From Sphingopyxis sp. (GTDB lineage: Bacteria; Pseudomonadota; Alphaproteobacteria; Sphingomonadales; Sphingomonadaceae): DNA of 26,453 nt. Positions 1 through 7,263 of the stretch are shown in pieces (positions within the stretch are counted from its first letter, which is position 1; the number at the start of each line of letters is the position of its first letter). The stretch covers positions 1-26,453 of the forward strand of contig JAHCKJ010000004.1 of assembly GCA_026125835.1 (NCBI GenBank). The letters run 5' to 3'. Under the pieces are notes generated by a model, which saw only the letters and a program-made list of their open reading frames with translations, searched no databases and was not told the origin of the DNA. The translations under genes and the position numbers were made by a program.

Positions 1-369
1 CGCGAGCCCTTCATCGCCCAGCAATACCTGCCGGACGTGCGCAAGGGCGACAAGCGCATCCTCCTCGTCGACGGCGAGCCGGTCATGGGCCTCAACCGCA
101 TCCCCGCCGACGGCGAGGCGCGCTCCAACATGCATGTGGGTGGGCGCCCCGAGCTTTCCCCGCTGACCGAGCGCGAACTGGAAATCTGCGCGACGATCGC
201 CCCCGCGCTCAAGGAGCGGGACATGATCTTCGTCGGCATCGACGTCATCGGCGACTACATGACCGAGATCAACGTCACCTCGCCCACCGGCATCGTCGCG
301 ATCGACCGGTTCAACAACAGCGATACGGCGGGGATGATCTGGGACGCGATTACCCGGCGGATCGGTTGA
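1..369 (+). CDS. gshB: Glutathione synthetase, C-terminal part (5' end outside window)
   Basis: This is the last 122 codons of a gene that begins before the window. GshB joins gamma-glutamylcysteine and glycine with ATP in the cytoplasm, the second step of glutathione synthesis. The visible part is the C-terminal half of the ATP-grasp domain: the start REPFIAQQYLPDV, the strand ILLVDGEPVMGLNRIPADGE, the glycine-rich turn around NMHVGGRPE, the stretch FVGIDVIGDYMTEINVTSPTG with the metal-binding Glu-Ile-Asn, and the ending around IDRFNNSDTAG. These match the family closely and the frame is open from base 1 to a TGA. The next gene, a DedA protein, starts 25 bases later on the same strand. Identity is secure from the motif run; nothing can be said about its start or promoter. 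Confidence 0.93.
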   Translation, partial: REPFIAQQYLPDVRKGDKRILLVDGEPVMGLNRIPADGEARSNMHVGGRPELSPLTERELEICATIAPALKERDMIFVGIDVIGDYMTEINVTSPTGIVAIDRFNNSDTAGMIWDAITRRIG

Positions 370-394
370 CGCCGTCCGCGCGTTACCCCGCGTC

Positions 395-1006
395 ATGACC
401 GATTTCATCCTGAACCTGATCCAGAGCTGGGGCTATGCGGGGATCTTCATCCTCATGTTCCTCGAAAATGTGTTTCCGCCCATCCCGTCCGAAGTCATCA
501 TGGGCCTCGGCGGCATGGGCGTTGCGAAGGGTCATTTCGATTTCTGGACGCTCGTCGCCGTCGCGGTCGCGGGGACGACCGCGGGCAATTGGGTGTGGTA
601 CGGCATCGGGCGCTGGATCGGCTATCAGCGGCTCAAACCCTTCATCGACCGCCACGGGCGCTGGCTGACACTCGATTGGGCCGAAGTCGAGCGGCTGCAC
701 GACTGGTTCCTGAAATTTGGCCCCGGAATTGTTTTCATTGCCCGCTTCATGCCCGTCACGCGCACCATGGTGTCGCTGCCTGCCGGGATGGTCCGCATGA
801 ACCAGGCCAAATTCCTGTCCTGGACCGCGGCGGGATCGACGATCTGGATCAGCGCGCTCGCCGGGGCGGGCAACTGGTTCGGTCGCCAGTTCGCCAATCT
901 GGACGCGTTCGTTGGTCCGGTGGCGCTGGTCGCGATCGGATCGCTGGTGTTGCTCTATCTCTATCGTGTCGTCACGTGGAAGCCGACGAACCTCAGCGAG
1001 AAATAG
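395..1006 (+). CDS. DedA-family (VTT domain) inner-membrane protein
   Basis: A 203-residue integral membrane protein of the DedA/VTT (SNARE-associated) superfamily, whose members flip lipids such as undecaprenyl phosphate or phosphatidylethanolamine across the inner membrane and support envelope homeostasis. Family marks: an N-terminal re-entrant segment with the acidic ENVFPPIPSE motif (about residues 24-33), a glycine-rich stretch, the conserved FIARFMPVTRTMVSLPAG run with its two arginines, and hydrophobic helices near residues 140-160 and 172-192. Length is usual for the family. The ATG lies 25 bases after gshB with no strong ribosome-binding site, so it may depend on read-through from gshB. 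The exact lipid substrate cannot be told from sequence; calling it UptA- or YqjA-like would be a guess. Confidence 0.9.
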   Translation: MTDFILNLIQSWGYAGIFILMFLENVFPPIPSEVIMGLGGMGVAKGHFDFWTLVAVAVAGTTAGNWVWYGIGRWIGYQRLKPFIDRHGRWLTLDWAEVERLHDWFLKFGPGIVFIARFMPVTRTMVSLPAGMVRMNQAKFLSWTAAGSTIWISALAGAGNWFGRQFANLDAFVGPVALVAIGSLVLLYLYRVVTWKPTNLSEK

Positions 1007-1020
1007 AACGGCCCCTGAAC

Positions 1021-1099
1021 CCGTTCGTGTCGAGCGAAGTCGAGACGCGCGAAGGCGCGCCAGAACGCAACGTCTCTCGACTTCGCTCGAGACGAACGG
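1021..1099. repeat. Palindromic intergenic repeat, sphingomonad type (CGTGTCGAGCGAAGTCGAGA core)
   Basis: Two arms form a near-perfect inverted repeat: 1021-1047 and 1071-1099 differ by one substitution and a two-base indel. The 23-base centre holds a smaller GCGCGAAGGCGCGC palindrome. It fills the space between the convergent dedA and xerC ends and could fold as a bidirectional terminator. The core sequence is familiar from many sphingomonad genomes, from memory rather than a search. Confidence 0.8.
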
Positions 1100-1115
1100 A
1101 AAGAGGAAAGCCCCG

Positions 1116-2024
1116 CTAAGCCCGCGGATGCGCGCTGCGATAAATGTCGAGCAGGTGCGCGGCATCGACCGCGGTGTAAACCTGCGTCGATGCCAGGCTC
1201 GCATGGCCCAGCAACTCCTGCAAGCTGCGCAGATCTGCCCCGCCCGCCAGCAGATGCGTCGCGAAACTATGACGCAGCGCGTGCGGCGTCGTGCGTTCGG
1301 GCAACCCCAGCGCGCGCCGCGCCGTCCGCACGCTGGCGCGCACGACGCCGGGCGCCAGCGGCCCGCCCCGCGCGCCGAGGAACAGCGCGTCGTCCTTGCC
1401 GATCGGAAAGGGACAGGCATCGACATAGCGCGTCACGGCGCTGGCGACCGCAGGCAGGATCGGCACGATTCGCGTCTTGCCGCGCTTGCCGGTGACGCGC
1501 AGCGTATCGCTCAGCGGCAGCACTGCACCGGTCAACCCCAAGGCCTCGCCGATGCGCAGCCCCGCGCCGTACAGCAGCAGCAACAGCGCAAAATCGCGCG
1601 CGCCGGTCCACTCCTGCCGCGCATTGCCCTCGACATCCTGCGCCAGCGCCAGCGCCTCGGCAGGCGCGACGGGGCGCGGCAGTCCTTTCTTGACCCGCGG
1701 CCCGCGCAATTGCGGGATACCGGCGTTCGTCCCGCCGACGAAACGCAGGAACCCGCGCACCGCGGACAATTCGCGCGCCGCCGACGCATTGCCCAGCCCC
1801 CCGGCACGGCGGTCGGCCAGATAGGCGCGCAGGTCGTTCGGGCTCAGGCTGACCAGCATCGCGCGATCGACGGCGCCGCCGCGATGCGTGGACAGGAACG
1901 CGCAGAAACGCTCCGCCGTCGCGATATAGGCGCGGCGCGTATGCTCCGACCGGCGCTGCTCATGCGCCAGATGGGCATCCCATCGCGGATCATATCTTGC
2001 GCCAAACGTCGATCCCACCACCAA
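1116..2024 (-). CDS. xerC: Tyrosine recombinase XerC
   Basis: Site-specific tyrosine recombinase that, with XerD, resolves chromosome dimers at dif during division. At 302 residues it has the usual length. An N-terminal SAM-like core-binding domain (about 14-100) is followed by the catalytic domain with all expected residues: Arg157 (GAGLRIGEAL), Lys180 (TGKRGK), His248 and Arg251 (HALRHS), His274 (LLGHAS) and nucleophile Tyr283 (VYT). The start is odd. No ATG is available; the frame opens with TTG, GTG, GTG in succession, and the TTG (2022-2024) lies inside the arm of a perfect 29-bp inverted repeat with no good ribosome-binding site next to it. The two GTGs at 2019-2021 and 2016-2018 are alternatives. 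It follows hemW on the same strand after a 122-base gap. XerC is preferred over XerD or an integrase because of length and core-gene context. Confidence 0.9.
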   Translation of the reverse strand: MVVGSTFGARYDPRWDAHLAHEQRRSEHTRRAYIATAERFCAFLSTHRGGAVDRAMLVSLSPNDLRAYLADRRAGGLGNASAARELSAVRGFLRFVGGTNAGIPQLRGPRVKKGLPRPVAPAEALALAQDVEGNARQEWTGARDFALLLLLYGAGLRIGEALGLTGAVLPLSDTLRVTGKRGKTRIVPILPAVASAVTRYVDACPFPIGKDDALFLGARGGPLAPGVVRASVRTARRALGLPERTTPHALRHSFATHLLAGGADLRSLQELLGHASLASTQVYTAVDAAHLLDIYRSAHPRA

Positions 2025-2113
2025 TAAATAGGGACAGTCCCTATTTAATCGGCACCTGTCTCGCGCTGGCAGATGACCGGTCGAATTAAATAGGGACTGT
2101 CCCTATTTATTGG
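2021..2113. repeat. REP-like doublet: perfect 29-bp inverted repeat at the 5' end of xerC
   Basis: Bases 2021-2049 and 2085-2113 are exact reverse complements. Each arm is itself an odd palindrome, AAATAGGGAC-N-GTCCCTATTT (2026-2046 and 2088-2108), with a 35-base spacer between the arms. The layout resembles a pair of REP sequences of the kind moved by RAYT (REP-associated tyrosine transposase) proteins; that assignment is an inference because no such gene is in the window. It separates hemW from xerC and contains the apparent xerC TTG start. Confidence 0.85.
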
Positions 2114-2146
2114 CTAGCGCAGCGCATGGAAAGGTCGCCGTGATCT

Positions 2147-3292
2147 CTATCGGGTTTTGACCACCTCCGAAAGGATCGAGTCGAGCAGTAATATCCCGTC
2201 GTCGGTCACCGCCAGCCGGTCGCCATCAGCGCCCATCAGCCCCTGTCGTACCAGCCGCGCCACCGCATCGGCATCGACAAACGCGTCGCGCGCCAGCCCG
2301 CTGCGCACCTCGATCCGCGCCAGATCGACGCCTTCGGTCAGCCGCAGCCCCATCAGCATCGCCTCGGTCGCGCGTTCGTGCGCGGGCAGATCGCTTTCGA
2401 CCTTCAGGCCATGGCCGTTCCGCTCGACCGCCGCGATGAAATTCTCGGGCTTCTTGTGCCGCTCGGTCGCCTGCGCGCGCCGCCGTCCGTGCGCCCCCGG
2501 CCCGACCCCCGCATAATCGCCATAACGCCAATAGGTCAGATTATGCCGGCTCTCCTCGCCGACGCGCGCGTGGTTCGACACCTCGTAGCGCGGCAGCCCG
2601 GCGGCACGGGTCAGCGCCTGCGTCGCGTCGAACAGATCGGCCGCCGCGTCGCCATCGGGGATGACGAGGTCGCCTTTTGCCGCGAGCGTGGCGAAGCGCG
2701 TTCCCGGCTCGATCGTCAACTGGTACAGCGACAAATGTCCCGTCCCGAACGCCAGCGCGGCGCGCAGTTCCTTTTCCCAATCGGCAAGTCCCTGCCCCGG
2801 CCGCGCATAGATCAGGTCGAAACTCGCGCGCGGGAAATAAGTTTGCGCCGCGGCAATCGCGCGCCGCGCCTCATCGCCGCTGTGCACGCGGCCCATAAAT
2901 TCAAGCACTTGTGGATCGAAGCTCTGTACGCCGATCGATACGCGATTAACCCCCGCCGCCGCCAGATCGGCGAAAGCGGCAACTTCGACCGAATTGGGGT
3001 TCGCTTCCAGCGTGATTTCGCAATCGTCGGTCAGTCCCCACAGCGCCGCCGCCTCGGCGATCACCGCCGCCACTGTCGCGGGCGGCATCAGGCTCGGCGT
3101 CCCGCCCCCGAAAAAGATCGACGACGCGGTCCGCCCCGGCAGCAGCATGGCCTCATGCCGCAAATCCGCCAGCAACGCCGCGCGCCAGACGTCCTGATCG
3201 ACGCTTTCGCGCACATGGCTGTTGAAGTCGCAATAGGGGCATTTGCTGACGCAGAACGGCCAATGGACATAAAGGGCGAGTGGTTCGGCCAT
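2147..3292 (-). CDS. hemW: HemW, radical SAM heme chaperone (HemN-like)
   Basis: A 381-residue radical SAM protein. The N-terminus YVHWPFCVSKCPYCDFNSH carries the CX3CX2C iron-sulfur motif (Cys14, Cys18, Cys21), followed by FFGGGTPS for SAM binding, ITLEANP, NRVSIGVQSF and the HNLTYWRYGDYAGVGPGAHG signature. HemW proteins lack coproporphyrinogen III oxidase activity and act as heme-binding chaperones; older annotations call them oxygen-independent coproporphyrinogen oxidase. The short N-terminus right before the cysteine motif favours HemW over true HemN, which has a longer N-terminal arm. It lies downstream of rdgB on the same strand, the usual order, but a 154-base gap holding an inverted repeat separates the two. 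ATG start; the upstream sequence shows no marked ribosome-binding site. Confidence 0.93.
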   Translation of the reverse strand: MAEPLALYVHWPFCVSKCPYCDFNSHVRESVDQDVWRAALLADLRHEAMLLPGRTASSIFFGGGTPSLMPPATVAAVIAEAAALWGLTDDCEITLEANPNSVEVAAFADLAAAGVNRVSIGVQSFDPQVLEFMGRVHSGDEARRAIAAAQTYFPRASFDLIYARPGQGLADWEKELRAALAFGTGHLSLYQLTIEPGTRFATLAAKGDLVIPDGDAAADLFDATQALTRAAGLPRYEVSNHARVGEESRHNLTYWRYGDYAGVGPGAHGRRRAQATERHKKPENFIAAVERNGHGLKVESDLPAHERATEAMLMGLRLTEGVDLARIEVRSGLARDAFVDADAVARLVRQGLMGADGDRLAVTDDGILLLDSILSEVVKTR

Positions 3293-3320
3293 ACGGGGCG
3301 ATATAGCGATGCCTATCTAT

Positions 3321-3428
3321 CTTCGTCATGCTGAACTTGTTTCAGCATCCATGGCCGGACCTCGAATTTGGCGCGGCGCCGAAGGAAACGGCGGGCCATG
3401 AACCCTGAAACAAGTTCAGGGTGACGAG
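3321..3428. repeat. Palindromic intergenic repeat (CTGAACTTGTTTCAG core)
   Basis: The arm CTTCGTCATGCTGAACTTG... at 3321-3356 pairs with 3394-3428 (...CCTGAAACAAGTTCAGGGTGACGAG) with a few mismatches; CTGAACTTGTTTCAG within each arm is itself nearly palindromic. It fills most of the gap between rdgB and hemW. It belongs to a different sequence family from the repeats at 1021 and 10637 but has the same two-arm design. Confidence 0.75.
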
Positions 3429-3446
3429 GTTTGGGAGGTCGGCCTT

Positions 3447-4070
3447 CTAAAACACCCCCGCCACCAGCTTCGCAAACGCATCCGCCCGGTGGCTGATCGC
3501 ATGCTTTTCGGCCGGGTCGATTTCGGCATAAGTCAGCGACTTGCCAGCCGGAACGAACACCGGATCATAACCGAACCCGAGCAGCCCGCGCGGCGGCCAG
3601 GTCAAGCTGCCCTCGGCACGCCCCTCAAACACTTCGGCGTGGCCATCCGGCCATGCGAGCGCGAGGGTGCAGACGAAACAGGCGCTGCGATCGACGTCCG
3701 GCCCCTGCTCGGCCAGCAGCCCTTCGACCTTGCCCATCGCCATGTACCAGTCGCGCCCCGGCGGGCCTTCAAATGCCTGTCGCTCGGCCCAGTCGGCGGT
3801 GTAGACCCCCGGCCGCCCGCCAAGCGCCGCAACCTCGAGCCCGCTGTCGTCGGCGAGCGCAGGAAGTCCCGACGCCGACGCGCTCGCATGCGCCTTCAAC
3901 AGCGCATTCTCGCGAAACGTCGTCCCCGTCTCGTCGGGCTCGGGCAGGCCAAGGTCGCCCGCCGACACCGGCTCGATCCCGAACGGTTCGAGCAGCGCCC
4001 GGATCTCGCGCACCTTGCCCGCGTTGTGGCTGGCGATGACGAGTTTGCCGGGGGCGAGTTTGCGCGTCAC
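3447..4070 (-). CDS. rdgB: RdgB/HAM1 non-canonical purine NTP pyrophosphatase (dITP/XTP)
   Basis: Cleaves dITP, dXTP and ITP to monophosphates and pyrophosphate, keeping deaminated purines out of DNA and RNA. The protein starts VTRKLAPGKLVIASHNAGK; SHNAGK is the substrate loop, and ALADDSGLEV with the catalytic Asp, GRPGVYTADWA, GFGYDPVFVP and KHAISHRADA are the family blocks. I chose the GTG at 4068-4070, giving 207 residues, the normal length; the frame is open further upstream but those codons overlap rph and show no conservation. The GTG comes one base after the rph stop (TGA-A-GTG), so translation is probably coupled. Order rph-rdgB-hemW is common in alphaproteobacteria. Confidence 0.93.
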   Translation of the reverse strand: MTRKLAPGKLVIASHNAGKVREIRALLEPFGIEPVSAGDLGLPEPDETGTTFRENALLKAHASASASGLPALADDSGLEVAALGGRPGVYTADWAERQAFEGPPGRDWYMAMGKVEGLLAEQGPDVDRSACFVCTLALAWPDGHAEVFEGRAEGSLTWPPRGLLGFGYDPVFVPAGKSLTYAEIDPAEKHAISHRADAFAKLVAGVF

Positions 4071-4071
4071 T

Positions 4072-4788
4072 TCAGCGCCCCGCCGCCTTGTCCTGCGCCG
4101 CGAAAATCTCGCCGCAGCCAATGCGCGCCAGCCGCAGCAGGCGCAGCAGGCCTTCCTCGTCATAGGTCGCACCCTCGGCGCTCGCCTGCACTTCGACGAT
4201 CTGGCCGCGCCCGGTCAGCACAAAATTGCCATCGGCCTCGGCCACCGAATCCTCGTCATAATCAAGGTCGAGCACCGGCGTGCCGTTGTAGATTCCGCAC
4301 GAAATCGCGCCGACCTTGTCGACGATCGGATCCTCGCTGATCGCCTTGCTTTCGAGCAGCTTGTCGACCGCGAGCCGCATGGCGACCCATGCGCCCGAAA
4401 TCGACGCGGTGCGGGTGCCGCCGTCGGCCTGGATCACGTCGCAATCGATGACGATCTGCCGCTCGCCGAGCTTCTTCATATCGACCACAGCGCGCAAAGA
4501 CCGCCCGATAAGCCGCTGGATTTCCTGCGTCCGGCCCGACTGCTTGCCCTTCGCCGCTTCGCGGCTGCCGCGGGTGTGCGTCGCGCGGGGCAGCATGCCA
4601 TATTCGGCGGTGACCCACCCCTGCCCCTTCCCGCGCAGGAACGGCGGCACTTTTTCGTCGACGCTGGCGGTCACCAGCACCTTGGTGTTGCCAAAGCTGA
4701 CGAGCACGCTGCCCTCGGCATGAATGGTGAATTCGGTTTCGAGTTCGATGGGACGCATCTGGTCGGGGGCGCGGCCGGAAGGGCGCAT
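4072..4788 (-). CDS. rph: Ribonuclease PH
   Basis: Phosphorolytic 3'-5' exoribonuclease that trims tRNA 3' ends using phosphate and releases nucleoside diphosphates. The 238-residue length is standard. Visible motifs: SVLVSFGNTKVLVTASV, WVTAEYGMLPRATHTR, the arginine-rich GRTQEIQRLIGRSLRAVVD phosphate and RNA contact region, QIVIDCDVIQADGGTRTASI and the C-terminal DLDYDEDS block. A clear AGGAG ribosome-binding site lies six bases before the ATG. It is the first gene of the rph-rdgB-hemW-xerC run and is divergent from hrcA, with about 100 bases of shared upstream sequence. The last residues, AAQDKAAGR, run into the rdgB start. Confidence 0.95.
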   Translation of the reverse strand: MRPSGRAPDQMRPIELETEFTIHAEGSVLVSFGNTKVLVTASVDEKVPPFLRGKGQGWVTAEYGMLPRATHTRGSREAAKGKQSGRTQEIQRLIGRSLRAVVDMKKLGERQIVIDCDVIQADGGTRTASISGAWVAMRLAVDKLLESKAISEDPIVDKVGAISCGIYNGTPVLDLDYDEDSVAEADGNFVLTGRGQIVEVQASAEGATYDEEGLLRLLRLARIGCGEIFAAQDKAAGR

Positions 4789-4888
4789 GGGATTCTCCTG
4801 TGATGATGTGCGGCGCGCTTAGCGGGGCGCGCCACGGTTGGCCAGAGCATAGCTTGCCCCCGCGCCGCGCCATCCCTAAATCCCCTTC
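4789..4888. promoter_or_regulatory. Divergent rph/hrcA intergenic region
   Basis: This 100-base gap must carry promoters for both rph and hrcA. No CIRCE element (TTAGCACTC-N9-GAGTGCTAA) can be seen, so HrcA does not seem to repress its own operon here by the classical site. I could not place a confident -35/-10 pair or an RpoH promoter by eye. The rph ribosome-binding site (AGGAG) is at the left edge. Confidence 0.45.
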
Positions 4889-5932
4889 ATGACCACCGCG
4901 CCGATCACCGAACTCACCACGCGCGCCCGCGACGTGTTCCGGCTGGTCGTCGACGCCTATCTCGAGACCGGCCAGCCGGTCGGCTCGCGCACGCTGTCGA
5001 AGCTCGCGGCGCTCAACCTGTCGCCCGCGTCGATCCGCAACGTCATGCAGGATCTGGAGGAATATGGCCTGCTCGCCAGCCCGCACACCAGCGCCGGGCG
5101 CCTGCCGACCGAACAAGGGCTGCGGCTGTTCGTCGATGGCATGATGCAGGTCGCCGAGCCCAGCGCCGAAGACCGCGCGCAGATCGAGGCCTCCCTCTCC
5201 GACGCGGGTCCGATCGAAAGCGCGCTGGCGCAGGCGACCTCCGCGCTCTCCGGCCTGTCCGCGTGCGCCGGGCTGGTCCTCGTCCCCAAGCACGAGCGTA
5301 TCCTGAAACAGGTCGCGTTTGTGCCGCTGTCCGACGCGCAGGCGCTCGTCGTGCTTGTCGCGGGCGACGGCGCGGTCGAGAATCGCGTCATCGACATTCC
5401 GCCCGGGCTCAATCCGTCGTCGCTGGTCGAGGCGGGCAATTATATCTCGTCGATGCTCAGCGGCCTGACACTGACCGAAGCGATGGCGCGGGTGCGCCAC
5501 GAGATCGAGGCCGAGCGCATCGCGATCGACCGCGCGGCGCAGGATCTCGTCAGCCGCGGCCTCGCGATCTGGTCGTCGGACGGCGCCGACCGCCCGGTGC
5601 TGATCGTGCGCGGGCAGGCCAATCTGCTCGACGACAGCGCGGTCGGCGACCTCGATCGCGTCCGCCAATTGCTCGACGAACTGGAAGCCAAGCAGGAGAT
5701 CGCGCAGCTGCTCGACAGCGCCCGCGAGGGCAGCGCGACCCGGATTTTCATCGGATCGGAAAATAAACTCTTTTCGCTTTCGGGGTCGTCCGTGATAGCG
5801 GCGCCCTATCGCGGATCGGACGGGCGCGTGGTCGGCGTGGTGGGTGTAATCGGCCCCACCCGCTTGAACTATGCCCGCATCGTACCCATGGTGGATTTCA
5901 CCGCACAATCGCTCTCCAGACTGATACGATAG
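4889..5932 (+). CDS. hrcA: Heat-inducible transcription repressor HrcA
   Basis: Repressor that binds CIRCE elements, classically before groESL, and needs GroEL for activity. The 347-residue protein has an N-terminal winged-helix DNA-binding domain (about 8-80) with the family's conserved run: YLETGQPVGSRTLSK, LSPASIRNVMQDLEE and the SPHTSAGRLPTEQGLR segment. The rest is the GAF-like and dimerisation part, including the C-terminal GVVGVIGPTRLNYARIVPMVDF block. grpE begins four bases after the stop, so the two are one operon. The regulatory target is probably elsewhere because no CIRCE is visible upstream. Confidence 0.95.
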   Translation: MTTAPITELTTRARDVFRLVVDAYLETGQPVGSRTLSKLAALNLSPASIRNVMQDLEEYGLLASPHTSAGRLPTEQGLRLFVDGMMQVAEPSAEDRAQIEASLSDAGPIESALAQATSALSGLSACAGLVLVPKHERILKQVAFVPLSDAQALVVLVAGDGAVENRVIDIPPGLNPSSLVEAGNYISSMLSGLTLTEAMARVRHEIEAERIAIDRAAQDLVSRGLAIWSSDGADRPVLIVRGQANLLDDSAVGDLDRVRQLLDELEAKQEIAQLLDSAREGSATRIFIGSENKLFSLSGSSVIAAPYRGSDGRVVGVVGVIGPTRLNYARIVPMVDFTAQSLSRLIR

Positions 5933-5936
5933 GTTT

Positions 5937-6497
5937 ATGACGACACAAGAAAACGACACGCCGGTCGACGACGGCGCGAACACCGAAGCCGCAGTTGCCG
6001 AAGCCGCGGCGCCCGCCGAAGATACCAATGACGAGGCGGCGCAGCTCGCCGAACAGCTCGCCGCGCTGCAGCAGGACCTGCTCTATGCGCGCGCCGAGAC
6101 GCAGAATGTCACGCGCCGCAAGGACAAGGAAATCGCCGACGCGCACGCCTATGCCGCGACCAAATTCGCGCGCGACATATTGTCGGTTGCCGACAATCTG
6201 GGCCGCGCGCTCGCGGCGCTCAGCGACGAACAGCGCGCCGATGAGAGCATCAAGCCGCTTATCACCGGACTCGAAGCGACCGAGCGCGAATTGCTCGGCG
6301 TCTTTGAACGCCACGGCATCACCCGCATCGCCGCGATCGGCCTGCCGCTCGATCCGAACCAGCATCAGGCGATGCTGGAAATCCCGAGCAGCGACGCCGA
6401 ACCAGGCACGATCGTGCAGGAAATGCAGGCGGGCTATATGATGAAGGACCGGTTGCTGCGCCCCGCGATGGTCGCGGTAGCGAAAAAGGCGGAATAG
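5937..6497 (+). CDS. grpE: GrpE, nucleotide exchange factor for DnaK
   Basis: Co-chaperone that speeds ADP release from DnaK. It has 186 residues: an acidic, low-complexity N-terminus (1-35, many Ala, Glu and Asp), a long coiled coil (about 35-80) containing LLYARAETQNVTRRKDKEI, the helical LSVADNLGRAL segment, and the C-terminal beta domain with GVFERHGITRI, DPNQHQAMLEI and VQEMQAGYMMKDRLLRPAMV, the family signature. It is translated from an ATG four bases after hrcA and is the last gene of the pair; a hairpin begins nine bases after its stop. Confidence 0.95.
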   Translation: MTTQENDTPVDDGANTEAAVAEAAAPAEDTNDEAAQLAEQLAALQQDLLYARAETQNVTRRKDKEIADAHAYAATKFARDILSVADNLGRALAALSDEQRADESIKPLITGLEATERELLGVFERHGITRIAAIGLPLDPNQHQAMLEIPSSDAEPGTIVQEMQAGYMMKDRLLRPAMVAVAKKAE

Positions 6498-6503
6498 CCA
6501 AAT

Positions 6504-6691
6504 CCTCCCCTCCCATTACGGGAGGGGATACAGGGGTGGGTGCCGCGGCGCGTCTGCGCCGCACAAGAATGTGCGACATAGAGGTTGGCGAGAGAGTCTC
6601 TTGGCGCGCAAGCGCGCCAGCCCCCTCACCCGCTGCGACCAGCCAGCAAGCTGGCAAGTCTCGCCGCCCTCTCCCGCAAGGGGAGAGGGGC
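6504..6691. repeat. Composite intergenic repeat, copy A (between convergent grpE and def)
   Basis: About 190 bases bounded by two strong hairpins. The left one is CCCCTCCC-attac-GGGAGGGG (6507-6527), the right one CCCTCTCCC-gcaag-GGGAGAGGG (6667-6689). Between them lies a middle part with the stretch CCCCCTCACCCGCTGCGACC and a small hairpin around CCAGCAAGCTGG, then CAAGTCTCGC before the right hairpin. The same order of blocks recurs at 7893-9252 (interrupted) and 20305-20484. The two end hairpins fall just after the grpE and def stops and could end transcription from both sides, although neither is followed by a T run. Confidence 0.8.
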
Positions 6692-6698
6692 GAGCCAA

Positions 6699-7232
6699 TC
6701 ACGCCGCCTTGCGCAGCTTCGCGAGCTTTTTCAGCACCATCTCGCGCTTCAGCCGCGACAGATGGTCGATGAACAATATGCCTTCCAGATGGTCGTGCTC
6801 GTGCTGGATGCACGTCGCCATCAGGCCGGTCATGCGTTCCTGATGATGCTTGCCATCCTCGTCCTGCCAGTCGACGGTGACCTCGGCGGGGCGCGTCACA
6901 TCGGCATATTGTTCGGGGACCGACAGGCAGCCTTCCGAATAGACGCTATGCTCCTCGCTCTCGTCGGAAAAGACGGGGTTAATGAACACGCGCGGCTCGC
7001 GGATCACCTTTTTACCCTCGGGGTCTTCGGGATCGGCTTCCTGCAGGTCGATCACCAGGATACGCTTCGGCACCCCGACCTGAATCGCCGCCAGCCCGAT
7101 GCCGGGCGCGTCGTACATCGTCTCGAACATATCGGCGACCAGCTGCTTCAGCTCGGCATCGAAGGTCTCGACGGGCTTCGAAATGACGCGCAGCCGGGGA
7201 TCCGGGGTCTCTATGATGGGTAGGATGGCCAT
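6699..7232 (-). CDS. def: Peptide deformylase
   Basis: Metalloenzyme that removes the formyl group from the N-terminal methionine of new proteins. The 177-residue protein has the three diagnostic motifs: GIGLAAIQVG (44-53), EGCLSVP (100-106, metal ligand Cys102) and QHEHDHLEG (metal ligands His144 and His148, catalytic Glu145). The extended C-terminal helix RLKREMVLKKLAKLRKAA is typical of type 1 enzymes. It lies 31 bases after recR on the same strand and is probably cotranscribed. A perfect 9-bp hairpin from the composite repeat follows its stop by about ten bases. The commoner neighbour fmt is not present here. Confidence 0.96.
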   Translation of the reverse strand: MAILPIIETPDPRLRVISKPVETFDAELKQLVADMFETMYDAPGIGLAAIQVGVPKRILVIDLQEADPEDPEGKKVIREPRVFINPVFSDESEEHSVYSEGCLSVPEQYADVTRPAEVTVDWQDEDGKHHQERMTGLMATCIQHEHDHLEGILFIDHLSRLKREMVLKKLAKLRKAA

Positions 7233-7263
7233 GGGGTGCAGGTATGAACTCGGACGCCCGGCG

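Noticed and set aside
383..1426. A 347-codon - strand frame across xerC and dedA
   Set aside because: It covers the C-terminal part of xerC in another frame, a palindromic repeat and dedA antisense. No conserved motif.
4262..6028. A 588-codon open frame on the - strand across hrcA and the start of rph
   Set aside because: It spans two convincing genes and the gap between them. High GC removes stop codons; no domain is recognisable.
6504..6691. Repeated hairpins considered as a CRISPR array
   Set aside because: Repeats are not regularly spaced, differ in length and have no unique spacers of constant size; no cas genes are present.
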